A program made the translations under genes and the position numbers. From Tetracentron sinense (lineage: Eukaryota; Streptophyta; Magnoliopsida; Trochodendrales; Trochodendraceae), in the NCBI GenBank assembly GCA_015143295.1, contig CM026574.1, forward strand, positions 15,440,938-15,504,937: DNA of 64,000 nt, read 5' to 3'. The notes under the pieces were generated by a model that was given only the letters and a program-made list of their open reading frames with translations, did not search any database and had not been told where the DNA came from. Positions 12,799-45,797 of the stretch are shown piece by piece. Position 1 is the first letter of the stretch, and the number at the start of each line of letters is the position of its first letter.

Positions 12799-13658
12799 TA
12801 AGAGAGAGAGAGAGAGAGAGTACTCAAGTTGAAAGAAAATGATACGTTCCTCTCTATTCTCCTCTTTTCTTTATTTTTAGTTGTATAAGGCCTTTAAAAA
12901 ATAGTTGGGTATAAAGCGAACAGTAGAAAGAGATCAGCGGAGCGGGTGAACACAGAGTTACCACGGTCTCAATTTCGAATCCTATTCAAGCGGGCGCAGT
13001 AGGTCAACCCAAAACCCGACCGAGTTGAGAGTAGAGAAATAAGAGTCTAAGACGTTGAGCAAAGCTATATGAAATCAAACCAATAAAAAACCTGTCAATC
13101 TTTTAACCACTTTAAGATAAACAAATAATACGAAAAAAAAAAAAAAAAGTTTCATTTTAAACGTTGTAACATTATAATTTAAAATTAGTAAAGATTATCA
13201 ATCTAGGTGTTATGTTGTGTAGGATCTGGGGAGCATAACCCTAAACCCAACAACTGGTTAAATACACCATCACTGACCCGGGTCAACGGGTTGGGTTGGA
13301 GGATTGGGTCGATTTGGTGGTCAGGCATGGGTTGGAGGATTGGGGCAAGATTCGATACCGAGTTCTTCAACTGTTAAAACCATCCTAGAACTGTAGTCTC
13401 AGAATATGATTAGTGGTGGAAGCTCGGTTCTGAGATCAAACGGTTAATGGTATTAAATAGACCCATTTGACATAAGAGATTTTATCAGTAACATTTTGTT
13501 GTTGGTTCATGACTATTTACGCCTAAACCAGGTATTCAGAACAAAAAAAAAGTTCAGGGGAATAGCTGCAGAAATCTCTATTATTGCTGGAATACAAGAG
13601 TCATAAGAGCCACCATTGTTTCCACTCAAAGGGGTTATGCAGGTATGGAACACAATGG
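12799..13658. other. Intergenic, nothing recognised
   Basis: Contains a short (AG)n run at about 12802-12820 and a doubled GGGTTGGAGGATTGGG phrase near 13285-13345. No gene. Confidence 0.5.
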
Positions 13659-13666
13659 GTGGTTAT

Positions 13667-13792
13667 CACTTATCAGGGGTGGCAATGAGCCAGCTTTGGT
13701 ATTAAATTTTTGTTATTTTAAATAGGCACAGGCAAAGCGTAGCACATTTACAAAGGCTTAGAAGCCCAATGTTGGCTTGATTGCCACCCCTA
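13667..13792. mobile_element. hAT-type MITE with 8 bp target duplication
   Basis: 126 bp flanked by the perfect octamer GTGGTTAT (13659-13666 and 13793-13800). The ends contain AGGGGTGGCAAT and, inverted, ATTGCCACCCCT; the left end has eight extra bases outside the inverted repeat. Eight-bp duplications are the hAT signature. Lies just downstream of the RPS18 last exon. Confidence 0.65.
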
Positions 13793-14193
13793 GTGGTTAT
13801 GAAGGATGTGGACGGAATTCCCTTAAAAACATGGTCTACTTTCAGTGCAGTTTCCATCGAAGTAAGAAAGTGTAATGAAATCATCCAGACTCTATTTGGT
13901 CATTTAATCCCATGCAATCGAATTTCAACACCTAAGAAACTGCTTGGTGCCAGACTTCACTGAACAGATGCCACTTTCAGATGAAAGAGGAATAAAGATT
14001 CTACTAACAGATCCAAGTATCCTATTGAATAATCTAAGACGATCAAAAGAGTTACAGTAAAAAGAGCAATCCAATCAATTGAACCATGTCAAAAAGGATC
14101 TCAGATTCAAATTCCACAGCAGAAAAGAACTGTCCCTCACCTGATCATCTAAATAGTTTGTTGTTGCTCAAAATGAAGAGAGAAATGAAAAGC

Positions 14194-34186
<19,993 letters not shown>

Positions 34187-34254
34187 TTTTTTCCGCAGTG
34201 GATCTTGGCGTCTCGAAAAAGATTACAGAGAGCCAAGACCTCAAAGAGCTGACA

Positions 34255-34300
34255 TTAGGGTTTTGCCTTCACTAAAAAAGATGGCATTGCTTAGGGTTTG
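34255..34300 (-). promoter_or_regulatory. Two telo-box motifs upstream of RPS18
   Basis: AAAACCCTAA (complement at 34255-34264) and AAACCCTAA (complement near 34291-34299) lie 70-115 bp upstream of the start codon on the gene strand. Telo-boxes (AAACCCTA) are characteristic of promoters and leaders of plant ribosomal protein genes. This independently supports the gene call and its start. Confidence 0.7.
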
Positions 34301-34406
34301 GTGGTCTTTTCCAAGACGATATTGCCCTCCTAAAATTTCATAACGACAATCATGTCACATAATAGAAATTTTCTTCCCTTTCGCATGTGTACAATGTGTA
34401 ATGTAT

Positions 34407-35090
34407 GAGCTGCACTCAAGCCAAGCTAGGTAGATGACTTGACTCAGCTCGGCTCGTTTGAGCAAAGCTCAAGCTGGTATTTTAGGCTTGAATGAGTCAA
34501 GGCTTTTATTTGAGCTCGAATATTTAAATAAGTCAAGCTCAAGTCATTCCTTGTTTGATTCAGCTCGGTTCGACTCGACTTGACTCGACTCATTCAAGGC
34601 TCAGTTCGACTTGTCTTGATATATATATATATATATATATTAATATTATTTATCTAAATACAAAATAATATTTTAAACTTTCTTTATTATAAACAATAAT
34701 ACTTTTAAATTTATAATAAATAAAAGATAATAATAACGAAAAAAAAGTTAAGAAGTTATAGTAGAAACTTTGATTTAAGTCTCAACTCTTTGGACTAAAG
34801 GATTACTCCCAATTTTTTTTTTCATTTATGGATGTATTAATTTTCTATAGTTTCTAGTATTATAATTTATTAATAAACATCTTTATTAAAATTAAATAAA
34901 ATAATTTATTGAATCAAGCTTGAGGTAATTACCCAAGCTCGACTCAACTTGAATAAAGTTTTAGCTCAATCAAGTCAATCTCATGCCTAAACAATTGAGT
35001 TTGAATCAAGCTCAAGTCGAGCTCGATCATGTTCAAGCTAAGCTCAAACTTAGCCAACCTCGACTCAACCCCACCCCTCCCCGAAGTAAT
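34407..35090. mobile_element. Repeat rich in CTCGA/AAGCTC words, fold-back-like
   Basis: Outer parts (34407-34615 and 34915-35090) are rich in GAGCTCAAGC / GCTCGACTCAA words in opposite sense, around an AT-rich centre with a (TA)n run at 34619-34641. A similar fragment lies at 40665-40765. Probably an old DNA transposon of unknown superfamily. Confidence 0.45.
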
Positions 35091-36059
35091 ATATATTTTT
35101 GTGAGCTCAAATATGAGCGAAACCCCATTTTCAATGCCTACATGATGACAATCTTATAATTATTGAGACTAGTGGGCTGCACATGAGAGAGGAAAGGAGG
35201 AGAGAGAGAGTGGGAAGATGGGTCCTAATAATATAATATATTTATTGAATAGAGATGAGTGGGCCTAATCATGTCCAGTATAACAAAAAAAAGTAAGACT
35301 TGGGCTTATATATAAGCCTATTTTGAATCGGACATAACGAAACCTAGCCCGATAGCCCTATATTTAATAGGCTTTAAAAAAAAGAATAATCATGGGTACT
35401 TTTAGAACTTGGAAGTGTCAAAAAAAAATCCAAATAATTAGGATATAACTAAAAATTTGACAAAGTATGAAGGACATTTTATAAATTTTTTTCTCTTGTA
35501 AGTCTTAAGTCTTAACTATTTCAGAGAGTTAGTTAGAAGGATACATGTAACTATTGTAACGGAGTAAAGAGGTGTAATCATTTAACATTACTCTACCACT
35601 AAATCACATCTTATTATTTGGCTTTATGGTAACTTAATAATTATATAATGAATTCTCAACGTCACCTACCCCTCTTTCTATCATTATAAATATTGTAGGT
35701 AGTGTCAGTTACATAAAAAAAATTATCACCATAATTATGCTATCGACTTTACCTTAAAAGGGAGCTCTAAAGATCAAACGCCTTAAAGCATAGCTCCACC
35801 TCATATTTAAACCTTTTTTTTTAAGCCTCGAGACTTGGTGTGGTTAGTATATATTCTAGTTAATAATCAGTGGTATATCAATGTCGGCCACAGGCTTGGT
35901 TGGGACTCGATCTCCCTATATCGTCGATGTGAGGGATGCAAGCAGTAAGGGGCGGATCCAGGGGGGCACGTGCCCCCCCTAAACTTTTGAAAAAAAAGAT
36001 TTTTTTTTAATGTATGTATTTATATTTATATGGCATTGCATGGAGGTGGATGGATTTAC
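35091..36059. other. Intergenic, nothing certain
   Basis: Includes GGGGCGGATCCAGGGGGGCA at about 35951; the related GGGGCGGAGTCAGGG occurs at 38976. Such phrases mark ends of some plant DNA transposons, but no partner end was found. No gene. Confidence 0.4.
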
Positions 36060-36060
36060 A

Positions 36061-36405
36061 ATCACAGCCAATTGCATTCAACTCTGGGAGAGTTCAATCA
36101 CACCCATAGGCCAAACATGTGTCCCCTGTAACCCTTATTAATTGTGGTTAAAATTCAATAACCATTAGGGTTTAACCATATCATTTCAGTCTTTTTTTTT
36201 AAAAAAAAATTAAATATATCAACCCTAAGGGTTAAAAATCCTTAACTTGAGTTTAATATTTTTTTCTAAAAACTATAGTTATATTATTAAACCTCAAGAG
36301 TTAATAAATCTTAACCACAATTAATAGAGGTTGAAAGGGACACGTGTTGGCCCATGGATATGATTGAACTCTCCACAAGTTCAATTGCGATGGGCTTTAG
36401 AATCC
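36061..36405. mobile_element. Fold-back MITE, copy D
   Basis: About 345 bp, nearly a full palindrome. Left end ATCACAGCCAATTGCATTC, right end inverted (TTCAATTGCGATGGGCTTT). Same terminal module as copy at 61403 and the core shared with 3680/5795. No clean target duplication seen here. Confidence 0.7.
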
Positions 36406-36417
36406 CTTAAAGTTATA

Positions 36418-36605
36418 ACCAGACTCCTTGGAGTCGGTACAGTCCACAAGTCAACACATGTCCCTTTTAATACCTCTTAATTGTGATTAAGATTCACTAA
36501 CCCTTAGGGTTCAACCACCTAATCTTGGTTTCCAGAAAAAAAAAAATTAACTCTAGTTAAAAAACTTTTGTGTTGTAACTGGACTCCAAGGAGTTTGGTT
36601 AGAGC
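36418..36605. mobile_element. MITE, copy E (fourth terminal module)
   Basis: The core TTAATTGTGATTAAGATTCA and TAACCCTTAGGGTTCAACCA is present, but the ends are AACCAGACTCCTTGGAGTC and its inverted copy. Directly abuts copy D and the MITE at 36605. Confidence 0.6.
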
Positions 36606-36795
36606 CAGTCTATATGTACTTCCAAATATACTCCCTAATCCTAACCAGTTATAACCAACCATTAATGGTCAGGATTTGAGTTGGCTTATTTTGTCTTTTC
36701 TAATATCACATCAGATCTAATCCTAACTGTTTATATATGAGATAAACGGATAAGATTTGGGAGTACATTTTGGGAGTATCCCTAGAGTCTAGACT
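36605..36795. mobile_element. Small MITE, inverted partner of 14745-14935
   Basis: Reverse complement begins CTAGGGATACTCCCAAAATG and follows the 14745 copy throughout, including GGTTAGGATTAGGGAGTATA. Non-coding. Confidence 0.65.
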
Positions 36796-37183
36796 AATTC
36801 TTTGTTTAATTATTTAATAAGACATAATCATTGAACAAGGGGCAAGTGAACTTTTCAAAAGAAATTATATTATATTATTTAATAGGGCATAGTAATAGGG
36901 CAAGAAAATAGTTATTTACACAATAAGGAGAAATAATACTTGTAGGATATATACAAAAAGTATGAATGAAATGACCCACAAACTTAGTCGTAAAAAAAAA
37001 ATTTCAAAAGCTTCACCCCCGAACTCCCGTTCCTTAAACCAAATGTGCCCCTACAATAAATTCCTAGCTCCACTCTAGTAAGCAGTATGGCAAGTCTTAA
37101 TTTAAAATATTACTAGATAAAGCTGAAGATTTTTTGTACGGAAATCTCATCCTATCTTACAAGCCTTGTTACTATTATTATTA

Positions 37184-37453
37184 CTAGCGGGTGGCACGTG
37201 CGATGCACGTGAGAGCGAAGGGAAGGAGTTAACCACAATTAATAGGAGTTAACCCGTGGGTGCGATTGAATTGAACTCTCCCCGAGTTCAATCACAATTG
37301 GCTATGATTTTATTCTTTAAATAAATAAATGTACAAGGGATAGTTTGAGAATTAAAATAAAATATTAAATCAAAGTTTTGTTTTATATGAGGGTAATTTA
37401 GGAATTTCAGGAAAATCAGGCTACGCCTGCCTCTCGCATTATAATAGTAAAGA
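37184..37453 (-). mobile_element. Non-autonomous Helitron
   Basis: On the minus strand it begins TCTTTACTATTATAATGCGA and ends with the hairpin CACGTGCATCGCACGTG followed by CCACCCGCTAG, then T. A 5' TC, a 3' CTRR and a subterminal hairpin are the Helitron hallmarks, and host A and T flank it. It contains the right half of a 36061-type MITE (GAACTCTCCCCGAGTTCAATC). 270 bp, non-coding. Confidence 0.65.
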
Positions 37454-37867
37454 TTATAAGCTCCATGTTATGCAAAATATATTAGTTTGATCACTTGTTG
37501 GGTCCTAGGTATAGATCTCTCATGCTAAAATTTGCTAGTCCGAGCCGCCCCATCCCCAGCATGCTTTCACCCCATTTGGGATATTATTTTTATAGGTGAC
37601 AATTGGGCAGAGTTTGACTTTCAAAGTATTTGTAAATATGTCGGACTTTGGGGCGGGCCTATTCAAGAATCACCAAAATTCAACCCAAACCTGGCCTATT
37701 CCACCCCTAAATATTTTAGACGAGGACCACATCCACCCACATGGGACCTTGCATAATTTTTTTTCCCTATTACCTCAAATGGGTGAGTGCATAATGCAGT
37801 GAATGGGCCTACTAGCATTGCCTCTTTAGACCAAAGATCATTGCAATCAACTTTTTTTTAATGAAAA
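37454..37867. other. Intergenic, nothing certain
   Basis: About 37597-37712 is bounded by AGGTGACAATTGGGC and TTCCACCCCTA, which may be a degraded hAT-type MITE. No gene. Confidence 0.4.
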
Positions 37868-38243
37868 CTAGGTGGTGGCATGTGCGATGCACGTGAGAGC
37901 GAGGGGAAGGAGTTAACCACAGTTAATAGGAGTTAAAAGGGACACGTGTTAACCCGCAGGTGCGATTGAACTCGCTAATAGCACGTGCGATGCACGTGAG
38001 TGTGAGGGGAAGGAGTTAACCACAGTTAGTAGGAGTTAAAAGGGACACGTGTTAACCCACGGGTGTGATTGAATTCTCCCCGAGTTCAATCGCGATTGGC
38101 TGTGATTCTAAATAGATAGATGAGCAAGGGGTAGTTTGGGAATTAAAGTAAAACATTAAATCAATGTTTTGTTTTTATATAAGAGTATTTTGGGAATTTC
38201 AAAAAATTCATCTATGCAAGGCTCTCGCATTATAATAGTAAAA
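37868..38243 (-). mobile_element. Second Helitron copy with duplicated 3' terminus
   Basis: Same family as 37184: CTAG at 37868, GTGCGATGCACGTGAGAGCG, and the CTCGCATTATAATAGTAAA end near 38243. The terminal 106 bp (hairpin plus MITE-derived GGAGTTAACCACAGTTA) occurs twice in tandem, at 37868-37973 and again from 37974. Confidence 0.6.
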
Positions 38244-40439
38244 AAACTGTCCAGGTGAGTAGTGAGCGGTGAGCCCCCTCATTCCGAGAGCTTGAATCAA
38301 GGCCTAGAAAAGGAAACTCCCAATACATTGCTAGTTCCCCTTGGTGACATGTTTAGCAAAGGCTCAACTCACATTATATAATCCTAATAACATTAAACAA
38401 ATGACTTATTTTACCAAAGAATTCAAGGTGATTTAGATTAATTTAATTAGGGTGCTTCACGTAAAAGGGCATGCTTTTGACATATCAAATTAGGCATGTC
38501 TTGCATCTTTATTATCTAAAAAGGCATGCTTTTGACATATTTATCCTTCAAGTACGAATATGACAGCCAAATACTAATAGGGGTAGTATTGGAATGCATA
38601 CCCTCTTTGGTAAAACTTTTCAAATCATGCCTTAAATCATGATATATATTTTTGGTTTAGGGTTTAGGGCGACGAAACAGTACTTAACCCTTTTCATTAC
38701 TAAATGTCTTGATATTGTGTCGACAAATGGTTTGTTCTAATGTATTATGTGTAAATTATATGTACTTTTAACTTGAAAATTTTTGACAGATATACAATTA
38801 CTCGCATTAAAGATTTACCTTTATATTTATAAAGAAATGTGAGAAATTTTGAGGATGGAACCATTCTTCGATATAAATATAGAAGTAAAAGTGGTTTAGC
38901 TTATTTTCTCTTCATAATTTATTATGACTACAATGAAACAAATGGGGAGCTTGAATCAGCGATGGAGGACAGGGGCGGAGTCAGGGCCCTTTGAACTTTT
39001 GAAAAAAATATTGTTATGCTGTTTGATTTTTTAATAGGGCATATGCATGAGACAAAAAGGCATATGAGATAATACAAGAGTTAGGTTTAGCTAATTTGAA
39101 CACATTTAATGAATATTAATGAAAAAATTCTAAAATGAATAATTAAGTTAGTACATGTTAAAGATTATAGTAGAAAGAGAAGAAGGCTAACAAAAGGTAA
39201 ATGTCGAGTGACTACCTTAAGGTCACCTGCCATCATGTTCCATTTAGAAAACGATAAAACAATGACTGAAATTTGTCTAATGAAGTGAATGTGGGGGTTA
39301 CACTGTCACAATAAGTGGTGGAGTGTCAATGTCAACAATTGGTGGAGTGTTGTGACAATTGCTAGCTTTTTTAGTTTATTTTAATTTATAAAGGCCATCA
39401 AAATGATGGTAACTTTTTTTTAGCTAAGTTCAAACCCTTCAATAATAATGGGAGTGCTAGCGCGCATTTGATTGGCCTATAACCAGCATATCCCATGACA
39501 ACCGCTCCTCTAGTTAGGATGGCGAAGGTGTACCTTCCCTCATTCAAAGATCTGGAGTCGAAGAATGTAACTCCTAATGAATTGGTAGAAATTTCTCTTG
39601 GGTGAGAGGGAGAAGGTCCACTCCAGTAGCACTACAGTTAACCGTCAATAAATGGTATCATGGGCCTATAGCAGGCCACCCAAAAAAATTAGCGCACCCC
39701 AAATTTTAGTTGTACATTTATACAATTTATTATCAAAAAAGGAGCACAACTTTGTCTTACAAGGGCACGAAATGAGTTGTGTGCACTAGACACGCATGTC
39801 ACTAGCATAATGTTAGTAGGAAACTTGCATGTCCTCACGGATCAAAACAATTCGGACTCGATCCCAGCAGTAGACTTGGTATTTAGGCTACACATTTGAT
39901 TTTTGTAAATTTCCTTTGTTGAAAAACATAAGCCCACTTCATTCATTTATCTGAGTTAAAAAAAATAAAATAATAGTAGAAACATATATTAGATAACATG
40001 TTTGGCCTAGTAAATGGACCCTAGATAGAACCCACATCTGGCTAGAGAGGCCCATTAATACTCATTAATACACAACAATAGGCATGCAAACTTGGGTCAG
40101 CTCAATCTGAACCCAACCTACATAACCTAATTTACGGTCAGGTCAGCTTAGGGTTGTTCACACCATGGGCTTGGCTTGTGTTAGAAAATTACAACGTAAT
40201 TTAAAATCGAATTTCCTAAGAAAAAGAATACAACATAAGAAAAAACTAATACATATGCTAACCACAGGATAAACCCCAAACACAGTAGCATTGCGAGCCT
40301 TATCAATGTTTGTTGCCCTATCGCTCTCTCTATAACCAATATTCATTCCTCTTTTCGAACCATAATCTCAAGGATAAACACTCGACATAATAGGCATTAG
40401 GTTTCCATCGTTATACCTATGGTTAATTAAGCTTAAGAA
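38244..40439. other. Intergenic, nothing recognised
   Basis: No recognisable exon. A patch at about 39480-39670 (GGATGGCGAAGGTGTACC ... GGAGTCGAAGAATG) is G+C-richer and could be a SINE-like relic, but no tail or second copy was seen. Confidence 0.4.
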
Positions 40440-40590
40440 AACTAAGGTTACCATTTTAATTTTTTTGCTTTTAAAAACTAATGTTAGATTGCTTAACCGT
40501 AGGAGTGAGTGAATCTTAACCACAGTTGGACCAATGAGGATTGACATTTGACTACATTGTCAAATGCGGCAGTAAGTTAAGCATTTCCCT
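40440..40590. mobile_element. MITE fragment, copy F
   Basis: Carries AATCTTAACCACAGTT and GGACCAATGAGGATT, the inverted complement of the core and outer module of copy C at 6325. Only about one half is preserved. Confidence 0.5.
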
Positions 40591-41596
40591 AATGCCAATT
40601 GTCTTCAAATTTTAGTGGGCCATGGAAACAACGTATATATCATGGTCTAATGAGTATCTTCTCCATTAGATCGGCTCAATCGAGACATATATTCAAGCTT
40701 GAACTCTGCTTGATAGAGCCAAGCCGAGCTGAGCCTTCGAGTTTGCTCAACTTGGATACACCCCTATATGAGATAGTGTGACCCTTTATATATTATATAT
40801 ATATACTTACTGAGGAGAGAGAGGACATGTTTTACAATGTGATCTCTTTTCATTTGTCAATCTATGTTTCTTTTTATCTTATCTTTTTCTCTTGATGACC
40901 AAGCAATTGGATCTCTTATAACTATTTAATTTTTCTCTTGTTTTGCAACTTATTTTTTAAATTTGATTATCACATTGCTATTCTTCAAATTTTCCAAGTT
41001 ATTACTGGTTTAGTTTTATGGCAAATGAAGTTTTTCGAAATATTTGATCTAAGTTGAGTTCTTTTGTCTCAAAATTTAAAATTTATATATAAATATATAT
41101 ATATATTTCAATTAAGAGGTGGAGAGAGGATTCTTCTTAATTTGCAATATACTTGTACCGCTGGAGCAAACACTCATACGTTAGCATTCTTCCTAATTAG
41201 CCATATATTTGTACTACATTTTCTTTCTCATACAATACAATGAAAACATTCATGGCTTTTCACAAACTAGGTAACAACATTTCAAATTCAAAAACCAAGC
41301 TATGTAATTTACCCCAAAAAAATCCATCTGAAATATAAGAGAACTACATCTATCATTTTAACTCAAATGGCGGGGTTTGCCCCTCTCATGAGAGTGGTCT
41401 TGGTTTCAAGTCTTAATGAGAGAGCTTTTCTTCTGATTTGACAAGCAAGAGGTCCACAACAGTATATAAACAATGATTGATACAATTGTACCCTCTAAAA
41501 TATAGAACAGTTTAGAAGCTAGTAATTTTATATACATAGTTCAAATCATAAGAAAAAAAATGCAGCTATAAGTACTTTGCTAAAGACCACCCAAAA
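40591..41596. other. Intergenic, nothing recognised
   Basis: AT-rich; contains a CTCGA-word fragment at 40665-40765 similar to 34407-35090. No gene. Confidence 0.5.
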
Positions 41597-42690
41597 TTGT
41601 TGTAATTGTATCATCTATGTGTGAAGTTTGGCTCGAATTGGACAAAATCAGGGGTGAGCGATCGATCGGCCACTTAGTGGCGGATCGATCGGTGGCTTAA
41701 GCAATCGATCGACCACTAGATGGCAGATCGATCGGTGGTATGGAGATTTCCGGAAATAAGTTTATTTTTGCTTTGGAAAACTCCTATTTCGAAGGGAGAC
41801 TTTCTAATTGTCTACGACTCTGAGTTTAGGCTTATAAATAGGAGATTATGAGTCTAGGGTTTGTACCGAAAAATCATGGAATCATAAAAGGATGAATATT
41901 AGGGTTGTGGTGAAAGGATACCTAATAAACACAAATAAAGAAAAAAGAACACACAAATATACGTGGTTCACCCAAATGAGGCTACATCCATAGAGAGATC
42001 TCTTCTTCACTAATAATCAATAGTAAAGAGCTACAATGGTTCCTCAACCTCTCAAACACACACTCTCTCTCTCAAAGAAAAGTTTGGCTTCACTTCTATT
42101 TTCACTCCCATGAAATCCTAGTTCAAAAGGGTCTTTAAAATAAGGGAAAACTCGGAAAAAATAAAATTCCGGAAAAAATCACGCTGCGGGCAATCGATCT
42201 CTCAAGTGGGCGATTGATCGCCACTACTTGCGATTGATCTCCCATCTTGGGCGATCAATCGACCTCTACAGGAATTGGAACAAAATCAACAAGGGCTCCG
42301 GGGGTGAGCGGGCGAGTTTACTCTTGGGGAGAGCCTTAGTTGTTCTCATGAGGAGTGAGAGATAATAGAAAGAGTTTAAACATATTAGGACTTGGGAAAA
42401 GGTTGAAGGGAGGATAGACAAGGATTGTTCTCAATGTTCATTGAGAAAGTATCTAGAGTGAGGTATATCAGGGGCTCTGGACTTGGGTTGTGATTTAATC
42501 TGAGAGGAAAGTGTGTATCTTGTATTGGTTTCTCAAGGTTTCTCTGAATAAGAAGCAGCAATCAGATCTTGACCCGCGGATATAGGCAGGTTATTGCCGA
42601 ACCACTTATATCTCTTGTGTTTTTCCCTTGTCATTGTGCTTGTTGTTTCTTTTCCGTCGGGTGTTATTATGTTATTTTCCCAACAATACT
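41597..42690 (+). mobile_element. Copia-type LTR with an antisense LTR fragment inside
   Basis: Starts TGTTGTAATTG and ends TTTTCCCAACA. It has a TATAAATA box at 41833-41840 and a TCGA-palindrome cluster just upstream (41658-41736: CGATCGATCG four times). From about 41868 to 42297 the sequence reads as a different LTR in minus orientation (ATATACGTGGTTCACCC on the plus strand is a common antisense copia phrase). It carries its own ATCGATC/GATCGCC cluster at 42188-42265. Plus-orientation LTR sequence resumes with a typical CTTGTGTTTTTCCCTTGTC end. Borders of the inner piece are approximate. Confidence 0.45.
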
Positions 42691-44373
42691 ATGACATTAA
42701 TGTACTTCATGAGGGAGCCCTTCCTAATTTCAGGATAACTTGTGGTTATCCAATTTGGGTTTCTTAAGGAGATTCTAGGGAGATGGAAGGGTATTAAAGC
42801 TTCACCTCTCAAGAGTTTCACATGGATGCCTCAAAGATAGGTTAACTCCATCGAACTCAATGCAAAATGGGGAGTCTGTAACAATGAAATGTATCAAACT
42901 ACAATTCAGAATACAATTTCGCATGCAAGTTCTTGATCTATGAACCTATATCCTATACAGGGTTAATTACATATCATAACATGTATTAATTATATAAAAA
43001 TAACGTTCAAGTGCATTTTTAAAAAGATTTTCTTAGACCTACATTTTAGGTTGTGTTCTTTTGTCGGTATTTCAAAAGCACAGTACTTTAAAAAGCCCGA
43101 GCTTTTCAAGATCCGGGATTTGACGATCTTGAACATCTGTTGTTCTATGTTCTTTAGTACCCAGGACTTTGTGTGTGACTTTGTGACTGAATGTCTAGGA
43201 TTTCAAATGTCGGCGTTCTTTTAACACGGGACAAATTTACTGAGATTTTGATTTTTTTTTTTAGATGATTTAAAAAAAAACTATAATCTATAGTGACAGT
43301 AGGGATAGTTTTGAGAAGATTTATCTTACCATAATTACAACATTGCCACCAACCTTACATCAATCTCATTATAAATGAAAATGGTGATCTTGAACAAAAA
43401 AAAAAAAAAGACTTGCCAAACACCGTCCTTCCCGCTGCTCAGTTCCACGGGAAGCCTCAATCAGATTGGTAATCATTGAGATTTTTCTTGTACTGTGGAA
43501 ACAGGCCAAAGTATGAAGCTGAGTGTTTGGATATTTCCTCTCTATTGATCTGTGCTTGTAATCGGCTCTACTAACTCTTTTCACTGGCTTATATACTGCC
43601 ATAACCAGAGGCATGGTTATGAAGGTCGTGAAGAACCATGATTGCAAATGCTTGATCATTCAATACCTGCAAAGATAGATGAAAAATAATGAATGTAAGC
43701 CATAAGTTGAAATAGACAAATTGCAGCACACAGCCAAAAAAAGAAACTGTAGTAGGCCATTCACTCTCTTGGTCTATAAAGAGTAGTAATGAAGTAAATA
43801 TACTACATTTGGTAGATGTGAGACCCATACTACCTTCCAATAGATAGAAATGCAACAGTATATTTACACAAGGCAACATGATATTATCTTAACAATGAAC
43901 TCTATCCTATAGCACATAGCTCCATTGACAGTCCAAATCAAGTACCTAATTGGAAGGATCATTCAGCTGGTATGGTTTTGGGACCATGGTCGATCTAAGA
44001 TATGGTTGCATGTATTACTGGTTGGATGACAATAACTTTAGATTATCATTTGAACTTGCAAGAAAACTGAGTATACCTTTCAACTACTGCAATGGTTCTC
44101 ACAAGGCTGAGCATCCTGGTATCAGCCTGATTGTTCTTCAATTCTAAATGGATCCTAAGCCAGTTGGAGATGTCGGGATCGATCTAAATGGGAACTTCAA
44201 CACCAAAGAAAGGTCATTGTAACCTGATAAAAGAAAGTAAAGTAAATTTCAGAGTCCATCACTAAACTGATAAAAACAAAAGCAACAACAAGAGTAAAAC
44301 AAAAAAATCCAACAGAAAAATATTGACCAAACAAGTGTTTCAAACCCAATCCATGAAAATCATAAACAAATCA

Positions 44374-45291
44374 TCAAGCTCGAAGACGCATTAGTAACCA
44401 CGTTTTCCTATAGTCTTCATTCATTGCAAAAAACATATCGACCTTCTTCTTATCCGATGACAGATACTCAACAACTTCGATGACCAGCTCCTTATCAAAA
44501 TCAGGAATCTTCATCAGTTCTATAAACAACTTATCCATGTTAATCACAGATGATGCCCCCTCTATCGCGTCAGCAATGCGCTTTAAGCTTTCACTAAAAA
44601 CTTGAATATCATCTGTAACTGACTCACGACGACTCTTCTTCCTCTTCTTTTTCTCATTGTCCTGTCGGGATGACGAAGCCCTAGATGTTGGGGCCGATGA
44701 TAAATTTGGATTTTCCTCTTCTTCACCCAAATCCCCAATGTTGAAAGTTCCGATTGAAGTGGCATTGTCATCCTCATTTTCTGCATCAATTCCAGAAAGT
44801 GCACCGCCACCGTGTGCTTGATCATTACCTATGATGATGGATAGGTTATCATATCCTGTAATTGATTTGGAACGGAATTGGGTAGCTGAAGGGTTTTTCT
44901 GTAACAAGTAAATAAATTTGTTAGTTCCTTATTAAAATATAAAACATAATTATACACAAGAGATTAGTACCTTCAAATATTCAGTCCACGTATAGTCGTT
45001 TGCTTCTATCATCTTTTTTGCATCATTCCATCCAAAGCTACTCTGATTAATGAGATTATTAATAGTATGGTAAAGCTTTCTCCAATATCTAAGTCAGCTC
45101 CTTATGTTGTCTTTGTGCAATGTTTTTGACTCCATTGCTTTGAGTACTGATTGGTATGCTTGAGACTTCCAACCATTATCCTATTTGTTTCCTTTGCCAT
45201 GTTCATCCACCAGAGTATCAATGCATACCCTATCCATCTCTGCTGTCCACGCTACATAATTCCCCTTCGATTCACTTGAATTTTTGTTCAT
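44374..45291 (-). pseudogene. Harbinger Myb/SANT-like DNA-binding protein
   Basis: Two exons, 45291-44971 and 44898-44374, giving 282 codons with the stop. Exon 1 holds the trihelix-like domain (YVAWTAEMDRVCIDTLVDEH, DNGWKSQAYQSVLKAME, YWRKLYHTI, SFGWNDAKKMIEANDYTW), the type that in PIF/Harbinger elements binds element ends and assists the transposase. Exon 2 has an acidic, Ser-rich region, a KKKRKKSRR nuclear-localisation stretch and a helical C-terminus (DKLFIELMKIPDFD). Stops at 45181-45183 (TAG) and 45094-45096 (TGA) inactivate it. Confidence 0.82.
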
Positions 45292-45671
45292 CCTAATGAA
45301 CAATCATGCATGCAATAAATGTTTAATCAAATAAAATACTTTATGTACAAATTGATAAATCAAAGGCCCTGCAATTTCTAGCCCAAGAAATTGGAGGCCC
45401 CTAAAACCCAGAAAATAGGATTAAGTGAAAATAGGGGGTCAAATGGGACAAGGCAACCCAACCGCATTTACAGTTGCAAGCAGCCCTATGCTTGGGGCAA
45501 AATTTCTCTTATGCTGTCTAGCATACAAAACAAGTATAGAAACCTGAAAAGGATAGATACAGGATATGATGTAAAAACAAAAGCAACAAAATCTCAATGT
45601 TCACTTGGTTTTTGGCTCATCCTAATGAACTCGATGCATGCAATAAATGTTTAATCAAATCAAATACTTTA
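45291..45671. repeat. About 53 bp direct repeat flanking a 270 bp spacer
   Basis: CCTAATGAAC followed by GCATGCAATAAATGTTTAATCAAAT and ATACTTTATGT occurs at about 45291-45352 and again at about 45619-45671. It lies between the two Harbinger genes and suggests a local duplication. Confidence 0.65.
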
Positions 45672-45797
45672 TGTTTAGTAGAAGCAAATGTAGTGTCTGT
45701 GCATTAAAATTAAAGATAATCACAATCAAATCTTATTAAAATCCAAAGCAAAGGATATGCCCAACAAAATCATAATTTAAACATATAGAATGAAACT

